Shown one piece after another: positions 19,105-28,843 of a stretch of DNA of 64,000 nucleotides. The position numbers and the translations under genes were made by a program. Source of the stretch: Candidatus Peregrinibacteria bacterium (GTDB taxonomy: Bacteria > Patescibacteriota > Gracilibacteria > Peribacterales > Peribacteraceae); contig JACPXZ010000025.1 of assembly GCA_016196225.1 (NCBI GenBank), forward strand, positions 1-64,000, read 5' to 3'. The notes under the pieces are model-generated. The model did no database searches. It was not told the origin of the DNA and saw only the letters and a program-made list of their open reading frames with translations. Within the stretch, counting starts at the first letter, position 1. Each line of letters begins with the position of its first letter.

Positions 19105-19572
19105 TTAAAGGGATCTCCTCAACTCCTCTATCTTCTCACGGTGAAAAAGGAAGAGCTTCCAATGTTCGATTATCGGCATTTGGCGAAGGGTTTCCTGATA
19201 GGTGGCTTCTTGAGTCTCGCGAGTAAGAGCGGGGTCAGGAGGAGAGAGAAAAGGTTTGGATGGGGTTTTATTGATAAGAAGAACGCGTTCTCCCGGATTC
19301 ACAAGTCCCAGGTTTTCTTTGGCGTGTTTATCTTTGTATTGATCGGAACGATAGTATTCGAGGTTGCGGTATCCCACCGTAATACTGTCGGAAATTTTTT
19401 GATTTTGTTCTTCCATATCTTTGAGTGTTTGTTCGAAGATAATGTTGCGGTATACGGATTGTGCGAGGCCGAAGGCCATAATAGCGACCACGGTTAATCC
19501 TCCTACAATAGTAAGGCGTTTGCTGATGGGTTCGAGTGTGTGGTAGGGCAAGGCAAGTAGGCTGGTAGGCAA
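19105..19572 (-). CDS. DivIC/FtsB-like septum formation protein
   Basis: TM plus coiled coil plus KENLGLVNPGERVLLI signature. Confidence 0.75.
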   Translation of the reverse strand: MPTSLLALPYHTLEPISKRLTIVGGLTVVAIMAFGLAQSVYRNIIFEQTLKDMEEQNQKISDSITVGYRNLEYYRSDQYKDKHAKENLGLVNPGERVLLINKTPSKPFLSPPDPALTRETQEATYQETLRQMPIIEHWKLFLFHREKIEELRRSL

Positions 19573-19602
19573 GTAGGCTGGTAGTAGAATAGAGCCTCTG
19601 TT

Positions 19603-20907
19603 ATGAAAATCTACTGCTCAGGGATCGGCGGCATCGGATTGAGCGCATATGCAGCTCTTCAAGAATCAGCGGGACATGCGGTCTCCGGCAGCGACCGATT
19701 ATCGAGTATCGTGACCGAGGATCTGATAAAACAGGGAATTCCTGTTTTTTGTAAACAGGATGGATCGCATGTTCCCGAAGACGCGGATCTGTTTGTATAT
19801 TCGCAGGCCGTCCCTCCCGATGCCCCCGAACGGCTTTGTGCGCGAGAGCAGGGGATCCGATCGATGAGTTACTTCGAAGCATTGGGAGAATTGAGCAAAG
19901 AGTATCGAACCGTTATTGCGGTTTGCGGTTCTCATGGAAAGTCTTCGACAACGGCGATGACGGGAGTGATGATGGCCGATACGGGGAAGAACCCGACCGT
20001 TATCGTAGGCACGCGGGTACCGCAATTTGATGGGAGGAACTGGCGTCGGGGAACAAAAGATTTTTTGCTCGTGGAAGCGTGTGAATATCGCAGTTCGTTC
20101 CTCAATTTTCAGCCGCATATCGTGCTTATGACGAATGGAGACTGGGATCATGTTGATGTATTCCCATCGCAAAAAGAGTACGAAGAGGCGTATGTGAGAT
20201 TTTTACAACAAATTCCTGCCGACGGAATGCTCATCACCCATGGCAGCGATCCAACGTGCAATCGGGTGGGAACAGAGGCCGGATGTCACATCGTTGATGC
20301 GGATCAGAAACCAAAGATCGCTCTGCAGGTCCCCGGTGATCATATGAAAGAAAATGCACAGCTCGTTTTGGCACTGGCACGATACTTTGGGATCCCCGAT
20401 GCACAGGTCGAGCGGTCACTCAAGAACTATCGTGGTTGCTGGCGTCGGATGGAACTGAAGGGATATCTTCAAAAAGCGGAAAACCGTATTCCGGTGATAG
20501 ATGATTATGCCCATCATCCCGCCGAGATTCGTGCCACGTTACGCGCACTCAAAGGGGCATATTCGAGCCGGCGTCTCGTTTGCATTTTTCAGCCGCACAT
20601 GCACAATCGAACGTGGACATTTTATCATGAGTTTTGTAGCGCGTTTGGAGATGCCGACGTATTGGTGCTAACGGACGTCTACGATGCGCGAACTCACGTG
20701 GAAAAAGAGCGGATTGATATCCAGAAATTTGCGCGGGATATCGGGGCAACGTATAGCGGCGATCTTAAAGCAACCGAGAAGTACGTGCGATCTATCGCTG
20801 CAGGAGGCGATATTCTTGTTTGTATGGGTGCAGGAGATATTACAAATCTTGCCCTTTGTATATCTCAAGAATTTTCGAAAGAATCTTTGCCATCTCCGCG
20901 CGGTTAA
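19603..20907 (+). CDS. murC: UDP-N-acetylmuramate--L-alanine ligase
   Basis: GIGGIGLSAYA, CGSHGKSSTTAM, DDYAHHPAEIRATL motifs. Confidence 0.96.
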   Translation: MKIYCSGIGGIGLSAYAALQESAGHAVSGSDRLSSIVTEDLIKQGIPVFCKQDGSHVPEDADLFVYSQAVPPDAPERLCAREQGIRSMSYFEALGELSKEYRTVIAVCGSHGKSSTTAMTGVMMADTGKNPTVIVGTRVPQFDGRNWRRGTKDFLLVEACEYRSSFLNFQPHIVLMTNGDWDHVDVFPSQKEYEEAYVRFLQQIPADGMLITHGSDPTCNRVGTEAGCHIVDADQKPKIALQVPGDHMKENAQLVLALARYFGIPDAQVERSLKNYRGCWRRMELKGYLQKAENRIPVIDDYAHHPAEIRATLRALKGAYSSRRLVCIFQPHMHNRTWTFYHEFCSAFGDADVLVLTDVYDARTHVEKERIDIQKFARDIGATYSGDLKATEKYVRSIAAGGDILVCMGAGDITNLALCISQEFSKESLPSPRG

Positions 20908-22111
20908 CAGGATCTTGCGGACCGAAGGTTCGCAGAGGCATACCAAACTCGTCGGTGTGGCCGCTCACGATTTCGTCATGGGCAGCGGTTTCGATGGCTC
21001 CCGCGTAGGGGGTACGGGGCTGGACATCTTCGAACACATCACCTTTTTGCCACCGGAGAGGGATATCAAGGGTTTGAAGGAGGGTGACCAGCACTTCTCC
21101 GCGAGTAGCCGGACGGCCGGGGTCGATATCCGTATCAATGAAGATCGTCCATCCGAGTTGTTCTGCGGAAGCAACATATGGAGAAAACCACTGATCCCGC
21201 GCTCGTGAATTGAGCGGACGGCGACTTGTGGAGGGCTCAATGGAAGCGATCTTGTGGGCAATTTTGGCAAGTTCTGCAATCGTCACAAAATTTCCCGGGC
21301 CGTAGTTCCCTGTAAGATTGCCATCGAGGTCTCGGTAGCCGGACATAATCCCAAGTCTCGCAACGGTATAGACCGAGTACGCAAACCATGTGATTTGCGG
21401 GACGTCATTGAAGACGAGAGCGGTGCCTTCTTCACTGGTAACGGTAACGTGCGTTTCGCCGCCACTCTGTTCTTTTTGTTGCTTCTCGCGGACACGATCT
21501 GCTTCGTCGCAAGCGAAAGTTACTGAGAGAGAAATACGGCTGTCTTGTTGGAGGAGGAGGGATTTTCGTGGAGGAGTGACGCATCCTTTAATACTTTTAA
21601 ACTGAACGGAGTACTGCCCTTCCGGCATGTCCGAATACGAAACGGGAGTTAAACCTGAATACGATGTATCATTGGGACCGGAAAGATCGAATTCGACATC
21701 AGAAGGATCGCTGTGTACAGCGACAATGCCAGTGCGGGTAAACGTATATTCAATGGTGGCACGCATCGATTCTCCTTGTTCTAAAGAAAAGGAAGCTTGC
21801 GGCCGATCATTGGTCTCAGGAAGGTCACCATCCTTTTCGAGAAGAATTTTGGCGATGGCGCCGTCAGGTGGTTTGGCGATGATGGTAAACATTCCCGGTG
21901 CGACGTTGGCGAGATTGCGCAGCGGTTGGGAACTCTTTTCCCGTGTATTGTTGGGATGGATAAGAGTCCATTCTCCGTATATGTCGCGCGGACTCTTTTG
22001 TTCAATAATGATCGTGGTGAGTGTTGCGGCACCGTGAAGGGTTTCGCCCGAATCTGCAGAGGCCGGTGTGTTGAGAGCAAGAAAGATGATGCAAAAAAGG
22101 AGGCGATTCAT
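20840..22111 (-). CDS. exported protein with C-terminal SLH domains
   Basis: Signal peptide MNRLLFCIIFLALNTPASA; SLH-like repeats ending DPVNRAEMAKILSKILEIYK. Confidence 0.82.
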   Translation of the reverse strand: MNRLLFCIIFLALNTPASADSGETLHGAATLTTIIIEQKSPRDIYGEWTLIHPNNTREKSSQPLRNLANVAPGMFTIIAKPPDGAIAKILLEKDGDLPETNDRPQASFSLEQGESMRATIEYTFTRTGIVAVHSDPSDVEFDLSGPNDTSYSGLTPVSYSDMPEGQYSVQFKSIKGCVTPPRKSLLLQQDSRISLSVTFACDEADRVREKQQKEQSGGETHVTVTSEEGTALVFNDVPQITWFAYSVYTVARLGIMSGYRDLDGNLTGNYGPGNFVTIAELAKIAHKIASIEPSTSRRPLNSRARDQWFSPYVASAEQLGWTIFIDTDIDPGRPATRGEVLVTLLQTLDIPLRWQKGDVFEDVQPRTPYAGAIETAAHDEIVSGHTDEFGMPLRTFGPQDPVNRAEMAKILSKILEIYKGQDL

Positions 22112-22257
22112 TGTGCTCTAGTGTATCACTGTTCCTTTTGAACCGCCAAAGGCCCCGATCTTGCGATTGGGGCTTTGGCTTAACCCTTCCCTCTTATGTA
22201 AAGTTTTCAACCGTTGATACTACATGCCGTTCTTCACACTACGATATGTACGGTGAT

Positions 22258-22281
22258 ATAAAAGCAAGGATTTGCTTTTAT
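22258..22281 (-). terminator. hairpin downstream of purL (10-bp stem, 4-nt loop, U-rich on the minus strand)
   Basis: ATAAAAGCAA-GGAT-TTGCTTTTAT. Confidence 0.6.
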
Positions 22282-22303
22282 GTCAAATATTGTCTTTACT
22301 TTC

Positions 22304-24421
22304 TTATTTCACTGCAAAAAATCCTTCTGTAATGCCCTTTTTCCATTGTTGATGAAGGACGGGAAGAGGGAATGAAAGGGGGGATTGAGAACCGGTTTTC
22401 ACGATGAATAGGGGATCCTCGAGAGTGTGTCCAATGGAGAGAATACCGGGATATACAATGGGAGAGGCGGTTTCGATGAGGATGCCCGATGATGAGACAA
22501 GAAGATCGTTATCCACATGAACGCTCAAACCGATTGTTCCTCCGTATCCGCGTTTTGGAGTTGTCATTTCTAAGAGTGCCATCAGGAGTCCGTTGGTGAC
22601 GACATGAGCGGAAAGAATCTGGGGTAAAATCGTTGAAAATAGAGAAGAAATTTTCTCGAGATGATCCAAATGGACGATCGCAATATGTGAATTATGTTTT
22701 TTAAAATTCATGGAGATGGCATGATGTGCATTGGGTAAAATACCAATGCAACATACGGTGGCGGTTGGAGGGATAGAAACACCATCATCTGCGCAGTTAT
22801 AAAGGGATACGTTGCCGGAGATGAATGGAATCTTAAGCTCATGTGCCGCATCGCATAATCCACGTACGCCTTCCTGCAATTGCCAGAGCTGATCGGGTAC
22901 TTCGGGATTGCCGAAGTTTAGACAGTCGGTGAGCGCACGGGGCGTCGCTCCAACGGCAATGATTTTTTGTAAAGCCTGTGAAGCGGCTTTACGTCCCTGT
23001 TGGTATGGATCGTGATCCAGTGGTCCGGCGCAAGCGAGGGCGACACCGGTCCAATCGTTTTCATCCTGTAGCGGAGCGATCACAGCGGCATCGGCCTCGC
23101 CGGGTTCGAAAATTGTGTTTCCAATAACATTTTTATCGAAGTGAATAAAGAGGGGTTCTTTACTGCAGTTGTTGGGATCGTCGAGAGTGTGCATGAACTG
23201 TTTTTCGAGGGATATATCATGGTGAGAAGAATTTTTTTCGGGGTGACATGCTGGCCGTTCCTTTTCACCGTATTCAATACCGCACGTAATATCCATGGAC
23301 TTCGCCTTGCACACCGTTTCACCCTTATAGGTGAGATGATAAATCCCATCATCGGTTACTTTTCCAATCACGGATGCGCGTGCATTCTCTGCCATGAGGG
23401 GGAGTTCCCATGTTTCATTAAAATGTCGAAGAATATGGGATGTGAGATCCGGGTGACAGATGACGCACATGCGTTCCTGTGTTTCGGCACAGGCGATGAC
23501 TTCGGGGGGGAGATCCGGATAGGCGGTATGAATACGAGTGAGCTCAATCTCCGCTCCCAACCCCTCCGCAGCAACCTGCTCTACCGTTGCGCAGACGATA
23601 CCTCCCGCGCCCAAATCTTTGCAGCTTATCTTGTGGATATATTTTTCATTCTGTAACCATTCGAAGAGTTCATAGAATGCAGCCATCATGTGTCGCTCGA
23701 GGAAGGGATTGGGTTCCTGGACGGCACTGCGATTTGCCTTTTTTTCCGTATTGAGCAGTGACACCGATGCAAACGTAGCTCCACCAAATCCACTCCGGTC
23801 CGTGGCTTTACCAACCAGAATGATGTCATATCCAATGCGGCCTGCCTCTTTAGGTGTGAAGCTCGAAACGATGTGGTCTTCGCGAACAAGACCGATCGCC
23901 ACCGCATTCACAAGACAGTTTTTATCGTAATGTTTATCGAAGAGGGTGCTCCCTCCAAGATTGGGGACTCCAATGGGGTTGCCATACCCGCCGATGCCGC
24001 GGACGATGTCGCGAATAATGGTACGGGATTCTTCGCTCTTGCCATCGCCAAAACGGAGCATATCGAGGCAACCGATGACGCGCCCTCCCATGCAGAGGAC
24101 ATCACGAACGACGCCGCCAATTCCGGTGGCAGCGCCTTCGTACGGGACGATCTGAGACGGGTGATTGTGGGACTCGTGGGAGATAATGAGTCCCCATCGT
24201 TTTCCTTTCGGCGCATCGGTGATGGCGACGATGCCGCTGTCTTGTCCCGGACCGAGGATTGTCTGAGGGCTCGCGGTCGGCAGGGTTTTTAGAAATCTTT
24301 TGGATGATTTGTAACTGCAATGCTCGCTCCATTGAATGGCGAAAATCGTCTCTTCGGTTGTCGTGGGGTCTCGATCCAGTATGGCACAGATCCGTCGGCG
24401 TTCTTCCTGATCCAGTTTCAT
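22304..24421 (-). CDS. purL: phosphoribosylformylglycinamidine synthase subunit PurL
   Basis: IQWSEHCSYKSSKRFLKTLP, ISHESHNHPSQIVPYEGAATGIGGVVRD. Confidence 0.96.
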   Translation of the reverse strand: MKLDQEERRRICAILDRDPTTTEETIFAIQWSEHCSYKSSKRFLKTLPTASPQTILGPGQDSGIVAITDAPKGKRWGLIISHESHNHPSQIVPYEGAATGIGGVVRDVLCMGGRVIGCLDMLRFGDGKSEESRTIIRDIVRGIGGYGNPIGVPNLGGSTLFDKHYDKNCLVNAVAIGLVREDHIVSSFTPKEAGRIGYDIILVGKATDRSGFGGATFASVSLLNTEKKANRSAVQEPNPFLERHMMAAFYELFEWLQNEKYIHKISCKDLGAGGIVCATVEQVAAEGLGAEIELTRIHTAYPDLPPEVIACAETQERMCVICHPDLTSHILRHFNETWELPLMAENARASVIGKVTDDGIYHLTYKGETVCKAKSMDITCGIEYGEKERPACHPEKNSSHHDISLEKQFMHTLDDPNNCSKEPLFIHFDKNVIGNTIFEPGEADAAVIAPLQDENDWTGVALACAGPLDHDPYQQGRKAASQALQKIIAVGATPRALTDCLNFGNPEVPDQLWQLQEGVRGLCDAAHELKIPFISGNVSLYNCADDGVSIPPTATVCCIGILPNAHHAISMNFKKHNSHIAIVHLDHLEKISSLFSTILPQILSAHVVTNGLLMALLEMTTPKRGYGGTIGLSVHVDNDLLVSSSGILIETASPIVYPGILSIGHTLEDPLFIVKTGSQSPLSFPLPVLHQQWKKGITEGFFAVK

Positions 24422-24449
24422 ATTGAAATTATACGGTATCCTGTATTCA

Positions 24450-25745
24450 ATGCGACTTGTCTCTGTTCTGTCCCACCATCGAATTCTCGGAAGTGCGGCT
24501 ATTTTGGGCATCACGCAATTGGGAGCCTCGATTGCAGGGCTTCTGCGTGATCGGCTTCTCGCGCAAACCTTCCCCGATCTTGCGGTTGTCGATGCTTATA
24601 TCGCCGCCTTCCGCCCGAGTGACCTTATCTTCCAGGTTCTGGTGATGTCGGCCATTGGTATGATTCTGGTTCCACTCCTTGCCCGAGAAGAACATCGCCG
24701 TGGTCGCGAAGGAGTAGCCAATCTTCTCGGTGCCTCCATGGGACTGGGTTGTCTTATTTTTGGACTCGTAGCCCTTCTGCTGACACTCGTTCTCCCTATG
24801 CTTGTACCATGGCTCGTCAATTTTCAAGGAGAACAGTTGGCATGGTATATCAATTTTGCGCGTATTGTGCTTATTTCGAATCTTCTTATGGTGATTGGAA
24901 ATACTATTGGACAGGAACTCATCCACATCGAGCGGTATTGGGTATATGGCCTTACACCCATCGTTTATTCTTTGGGGACGATTGGAGGGACGCTCTTCCT
25001 GACTCCGGTGATCGGCCCGTACGGCCCTATTGCCGGTACGGTAGCAGGATCGTTGATCTACGCGCTCTGGCGATTACTTGCTGTTCGATGGGCGGGTATT
25101 CCTCTCCGCGTGAGACTCTGGCATCCGGCAATAGCCGACATGGGGTGGATGGCGATCCCACGCATGATTGCACTTGGTACTTTGCATATCCGTCTGCTCG
25201 TTCTCGATACCCTTGCCTCTTCGCTCCCGACCGGAGCAATCACCATCAATGCCTATGCCCGCAACGTTCAATCTGTCATTGTCGGTGCCATTGGTATTGC
25301 GCTCGCACAGGCAATTTTTTCTCCCATGTGCCGGGCGGCCGCAGAAGGGAACGAAAGAAAATTTCAGAACTTTATTCGGCGAGGATCTTTTTTCATGCTC
25401 CTCCTCACGATCCCCAGCGCGCTGATCCTCTTCCTCATCCCCGACCTTGTCGCATGGATTGTGAACCTCCAACACAAAGCTCCCCTGTTCTCTGTTGTTC
25501 TCATGCTCTACGCATTCAGTATTCCTATTGAGAGTCTGAGTTATCTCTTCATCCGTGCATTCTTTGCTTTGCATAATACGCGCCTCCCCGCTATCGCTCA
25601 CAGCGCAAATGCGATCGTTGCGATTGCGCTTTCGTGGTCGCTGCTCGGAGTATATGGTCTCCCCGCCATTCCGATCGGTTTCATCGCCGGCCACGTGGTA
25701 CAGCTGGTCATTCTTTGGTGGAATGTTCCGAGGCGCATATCTTAG
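24450..25745 (+). CDS. murJ: lipid II flippase MurJ/MviN
   Basis: MviN fold: LGITQLGASIAGLLRDRLLAQTFPDLAVVDAYIAAFRPSDLIFQVLV; many TM helices. Confidence 0.92.
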   Translation: MRLVSVLSHHRILGSAAILGITQLGASIAGLLRDRLLAQTFPDLAVVDAYIAAFRPSDLIFQVLVMSAIGMILVPLLAREEHRRGREGVANLLGASMGLGCLIFGLVALLLTLVLPMLVPWLVNFQGEQLAWYINFARIVLISNLLMVIGNTIGQELIHIERYWVYGLTPIVYSLGTIGGTLFLTPVIGPYGPIAGTVAGSLIYALWRLLAVRWAGIPLRVRLWHPAIADMGWMAIPRMIALGTLHIRLLVLDTLASSLPTGAITINAYARNVQSVIVGAIGIALAQAIFSPMCRAAAEGNERKFQNFIRRGSFFMLLLTIPSALILFLIPDLVAWIVNLQHKAPLFSVVLMLYAFSIPIESLSYLFIRAFFALHNTRLPAIAHSANAIVAIALSWSLLGVYGLPAIPIGFIAGHVVQLVILWWNVPRRIS

Positions 25746-26008
25746 AGAATCGTAAATCCCGTGCATCCCTCTCCGGAGGCTTCCTGCACATCGATCTTAT
25801 CGACGCGTGCTGCTCGCGGCCCGCGGATACACAAGTGTTCTAGTTGTTGAAGGGATTCGGAAGTCCCCTCGGCGTGGATTTCGACTGACCCATCGGGGCA
25901 ATTGCGCACCCACCCCGTGATTCTGAGAGGAAGGGCATGTTCCTGTACATATGCACGGAAAAACACCCCCTGAACTTTGCCAGTGATCATAATACGTTGA
26001 GCAGGCAT
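25742..26008 (-). CDS. acyP: acylphosphatase
   Basis: GKVQGVFFRAYVQ...ITGWVRNCPDGSVEIHAEG. Confidence 0.96.
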   Translation of the reverse strand: MPAQRIMITGKVQGVFFRAYVQEHALPLRITGWVRNCPDGSVEIHAEGTSESLQQLEHLCIRGPRAARVDKIDVQEASGEGCTGFTIL

Positions 26009-26553
26009 TACTTTTTCTTCACCTGTGTGAAATCCAACTCGACAGGAGTCTCTCGATCAAAAATGATCACCAGGACTGTGAGTTTCCCCTTATTGATATC
26101 AACACTGTTCACGCTCCCCTCGTAGTTTTTGAATGGTCCGTCGATAATGATAACAAGGTTGCCCACTTGGAAGTCACTCTTAAATTTGGTGGCTTGTTCG
26201 CCGACCCGGCGTTCGATGATGCCGTATTCTTCCGGAGTGACGGGCACAGGAATATTTCCGGAGCCCACAAAGCCAGTGACATTGGGGGTATTGCGGACGA
26301 GATACCAGGATTCGTCGCTGACGATCATATCCACAAGAACGTAACCGGGAAAAAGTTTGCGCTCTTCCTCCGTCGGTTCTCCTTTTTTGAAGACGAGCTG
26401 TTTTTCCTTGGGAACACGGACATCAAGAATAAAATCTTGCATATTAAAGGATTCCGCTCGTTGCTTGATAGCGGCAGCGACGCTGTCTTCGTAACCGGAG
26501 TAGGTGTGGATGACGTACCAGTTGCGTCCTGCTGTGGGATCCTGTTTTACCAT
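26008..26553 (-). CDS. nusG: transcription termination/antitermination protein NusG
   Basis: NWYVIHTYSGYEDSVAAAIKQR, FPGYVLVDM, GFVGSGNIPVPV, KOW domain. Confidence 0.97.
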   Translation of the reverse strand: MVKQDPTAGRNWYVIHTYSGYEDSVAAAIKQRAESFNMQDFILDVRVPKEKQLVFKKGEPTEEERKLFPGYVLVDMIVSDESWYLVRNTPNVTGFVGSGNIPVPVTPEEYGIIERRVGEQATKFKSDFQVGNLVIIIDGPFKNYEGSVNSVDINKGKLTVLVIIFDRETPVELDFTQVKKK

Positions 26554-26580
26554 GTGAGGGCTAAGGAATGTGGAGAAAAA

Positions 26581-26775
26581 CTAAAATCGAAGAGAGAGGA
26601 GACCCCTGATGAGCTCTGCAAGAAGAAAGTCGATAACGCCAAAAACGGCGGAAGCCGCAAATGTAAAAAGGAGGACAATCCCCGAAAGACGAATCGATTG
26701 TTGGCGTGTGGGCCAACGCACGTGTCGAAGTTCCTCGAGAGATTCATTCAGATACGCAGAGATTTGGTTGAACAT
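26581..26775 (-). CDS. secE: preprotein translocase subunit SecE
   Basis: Short single-TM protein; ESLEELRHVRWPTRQQ; adjacent to nusG. Confidence 0.93.
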   Translation of the reverse strand: MFNQISAYLNESLEELRHVRWPTRQQSIRLSGIVLLFTFAASAVFGVIDFLLAELIRGLLSLRF

Positions 26776-26870
26776 AGAACGCTTCTTAAAAAAGCCCTTG
26801 CGGGGCAGACGTCAAGATACCGAGAATCATGAGAGGATGCAAGAGAAAATTGATAGTATTCTTCCCCTTG

Positions 26871-27497
26871 TTAAAACGTATATTCCGGTGTTTCCAGTGC
26901 ATGGATTTTGGTGACGGGCAAAGCGACAAACCAGACACGTCCTTTGATATCCTTGTTTGGAACAAAGGGGAGAGGAGAGGAGTCTAAAGACGTAAAACTG
27001 CGTGAGTCGAGACTGCCTTGGCGATTGTCTCCAAGGAGGAAGTAATGGTCCTCCGGGACAAGGTAGATGATCTCGGACGTATTGCCGCTACCCGGAGGAT
27101 GTCGAAATGTTTTCCCATGATTTTTGGGATCAAGATACGGCTCATCCAGTGGAAATTCTTCATTGTTGTATCCACGGATAAAGACCATTCCATCACGAAT
27201 GACGATCTCGTCACCGGGGAGACCGATGACCCGTTTAACATAATATTTTTTGCGGTCACTGGGTGGATGGAAGACGACAGTGTCTCCACGGCGAGGCTGA
27301 CCGATAAAGTAAGCGAGTTTGTTGATAATGATGTATTCGTTGTCCTCGAGTGTCGTGGACATGGAACCTCCTTCCACCTGGAAAGGAGAAATGAGAAAGG
27401 TGCGAATCCCCGCGACGACGATAATGATGACGGCGACATTAAAGAGGACATCGAAGACATGGAACCAGATGCCGGATCGGTTTTTGAGGAAACTCAT
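26871..27497 (-). CDS. lepB: signal peptidase I
   Basis: GGSMSTTLEDNEYIIINKL, YVKRVIGLPGDEI, GDNRQGSLDSR motifs. Confidence 0.95.
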   Translation of the reverse strand: MSFLKNRSGIWFHVFDVLFNVAVIIIVVAGIRTFLISPFQVEGGSMSTTLEDNEYIIINKLAYFIGQPRRGDTVVFHPPSDRKKYYVKRVIGLPGDEIVIRDGMVFIRGYNNEEFPLDEPYLDPKNHGKTFRHPPGSGNTSEIIYLVPEDHYFLLGDNRQGSLDSRSFTSLDSSPLPFVPNKDIKGRVWFVALPVTKIHALETPEYTF

Positions 27498-27547
27498 GGG
27501 AGCATTATGTCATGGTGAGCAGGGCGAATCCATGACATAATGCTCCC
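27498..27547. promoter_or_regulatory. perfect 18-bp inverted repeat between divergent lepB and PH-domain genes
   Basis: GGGAGCATTATGTCATGG - 14 nt - CCATGACATAATGCTCCC. Confidence 0.85.
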
Positions 27548-28181
27548 TGTGCTTGATCAGTTTCTTTTCCGGGCCCATCTTGATGATGAAGAGGAGATCC
27601 GTGCCATTATTCATAAACATTGGCTATTGGGCGTCAGAGCGCTCTTCTGGCCGACAGTTTCTTTTTTTGCGTCGTGGGCCATCCTTTATTATGTGCCGTT
27701 TAGGATGATGTTTTACATTATTGCTCTCTGGGGAATGATTTCCCTTGTGTGGTGGCTGCGGAATTTTTTCGATTATTACCTTGATGCATGGATTATTACC
27801 GATCAGGGGGTACTTGATCTTGAGTGGCATGGATGGTTTCATCGTCAAGTGACGCGTATTCTCTACAGCGATATCCAGGGGGTAAGTTATGAAGTGCAGG
27901 GAGTACTGGGAACACTGATGAATTTCGGATTAGTGAGTATTGAGAAAATTTCGACGGATGCCATAGTCGAAATGGATGCCGTAAAGCATCCTAAAGTGAT
28001 TACGCGGATAATTTTGAAAAATATGGAAGAGTATCTGCATGGCAAAAACCTGAAGGATGCCCGTCATGTGCAAGAACTACTTGCGGAGGTCATTGCAAAT
28101 CAGGTGCAATTAGAGGATGCGGAGAATCGCCTGGATGAGGAGGAAGAAGAGGAAGAGGTATTACAAAATGAGGATTCATGA
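27540..28181 (+). CDS. PH-domain (bPH2-like) membrane protein
   Basis: Two TM helices followed by YLDAWIITDQGVLDLEWHGWFHRQVTRILYSDIQGVSYE. Confidence 0.75.
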   Translation: MLPVLDQFLFRAHLDDEEEIRAIIHKHWLLGVRALFWPTVSFFASWAILYYVPFRMMFYIIALWGMISLVWWLRNFFDYYLDAWIITDQGVLDLEWHGWFHRQVTRILYSDIQGVSYEVQGVLGTLMNFGLVSIEKISTDAIVEMDAVKHPKVITRIILKNMEEYLHGKNLKDARHVQELLAEVIANQVQLEDAENRLDEEEEEEEVLQNEDS

Positions 28182-28720
28182 TGAACCCCTCGCTCATCAT
28201 CGTCGGTCTGGGAAATCCGGGGAAGGCGTATGAATCGACGCGGCATAATATGGGATTTAGGGCAGTTGAATATTTAGTCAAAGAACTTGGAGAAGGGAAG
28301 TGGGCCTTTAAACAAAAGTTTAATGCTGATATTTGTGAAGCACGGATAGTGACGATTCCGATTCTTCTGGTAAAACCCAGAACATTTATGAATCTTTCGG
28401 GGGAGTCTGTTCAGAAGATTCTCAATTTTTACAAGGTGGATGTCGATCATATTCTTGTCATCAGTGACGACATCGATCTTCCGTTGGGAGAGGTTCGTTA
28501 TCGGAAAAACGGGGGTCCGGGAACTCACAATGGGATGAAATCCATTGTGGATACTCTTGGAGAGACATTCCCGCGAATTCGCATTGGGCTTGGAGATCCT
28601 CCGCACGGCGCAGATTTGTCGGCGTGGGTGCTCAGTCAATGTACGGAGGAGGAGGATAAAAAGTTACGGGAGGCGTTCACAAAGATCCCCGATATATTGA
28701 AGGAGTATGTGGGACTATAA
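28178..28720 (+). CDS. pth: peptidyl-tRNA hydrolase
   Basis: IVGLGNPGKAYESTRHNMGFRAV, KPRTFMNLSGESV, GGPGTHNGMKSI. Confidence 0.97.
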   Translation: MMNPSLIIVGLGNPGKAYESTRHNMGFRAVEYLVKELGEGKWAFKQKFNADICEARIVTIPILLVKPRTFMNLSGESVQKILNFYKVDVDHILVISDDIDLPLGEVRYRKNGGPGTHNGMKSIVDTLGETFPRIRIGLGDPPHGADLSAWVLSQCTEEEDKKLREAFTKIPDILKEYVGL

Positions 28721-28732
28721 AGGAAGATTCAT

Positions 28733-28843
28733 TGTCATGCTGAGGTGCGAGGCTTCAGCCGAGCCTCGAAGCATCATGAAAGGAATATTCATTTTATGAC
28801 CCTTCGAGGCTCCTCACTGCGTTCGTCGCACCTCAGGGTGACA
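28733..28843. repeat. 111-bp imperfect palindrome containing one copy of the 66-bp dispersed repeat
   Basis: TGTCATGCTGAGGTGCGAGG... centre GAATATTC ...GTCGCACCTCAGGGTGACA. Confidence 0.9.

Noticed and set aside
19552-19586. GGCAAGTAGGCTGGTA x2 direct repeat upstream of murC
   Set aside because: Only two units of a different period (16/8 bp); not clearly part of the heptamer family.
22145-22179. Strong hairpin gccaaaggccccgatcttgcgattggggctttggc
   Set aside because: Looks like a terminator, but no gene ends next to it on the plus strand and there is no clear U-tract; noted only as a structure, not annotated.
25074-25766. 230-aa minus-strand ORF
   Set aside because: Antisense to murJ; composition (charged, no motifs) fits a shadow ORF.
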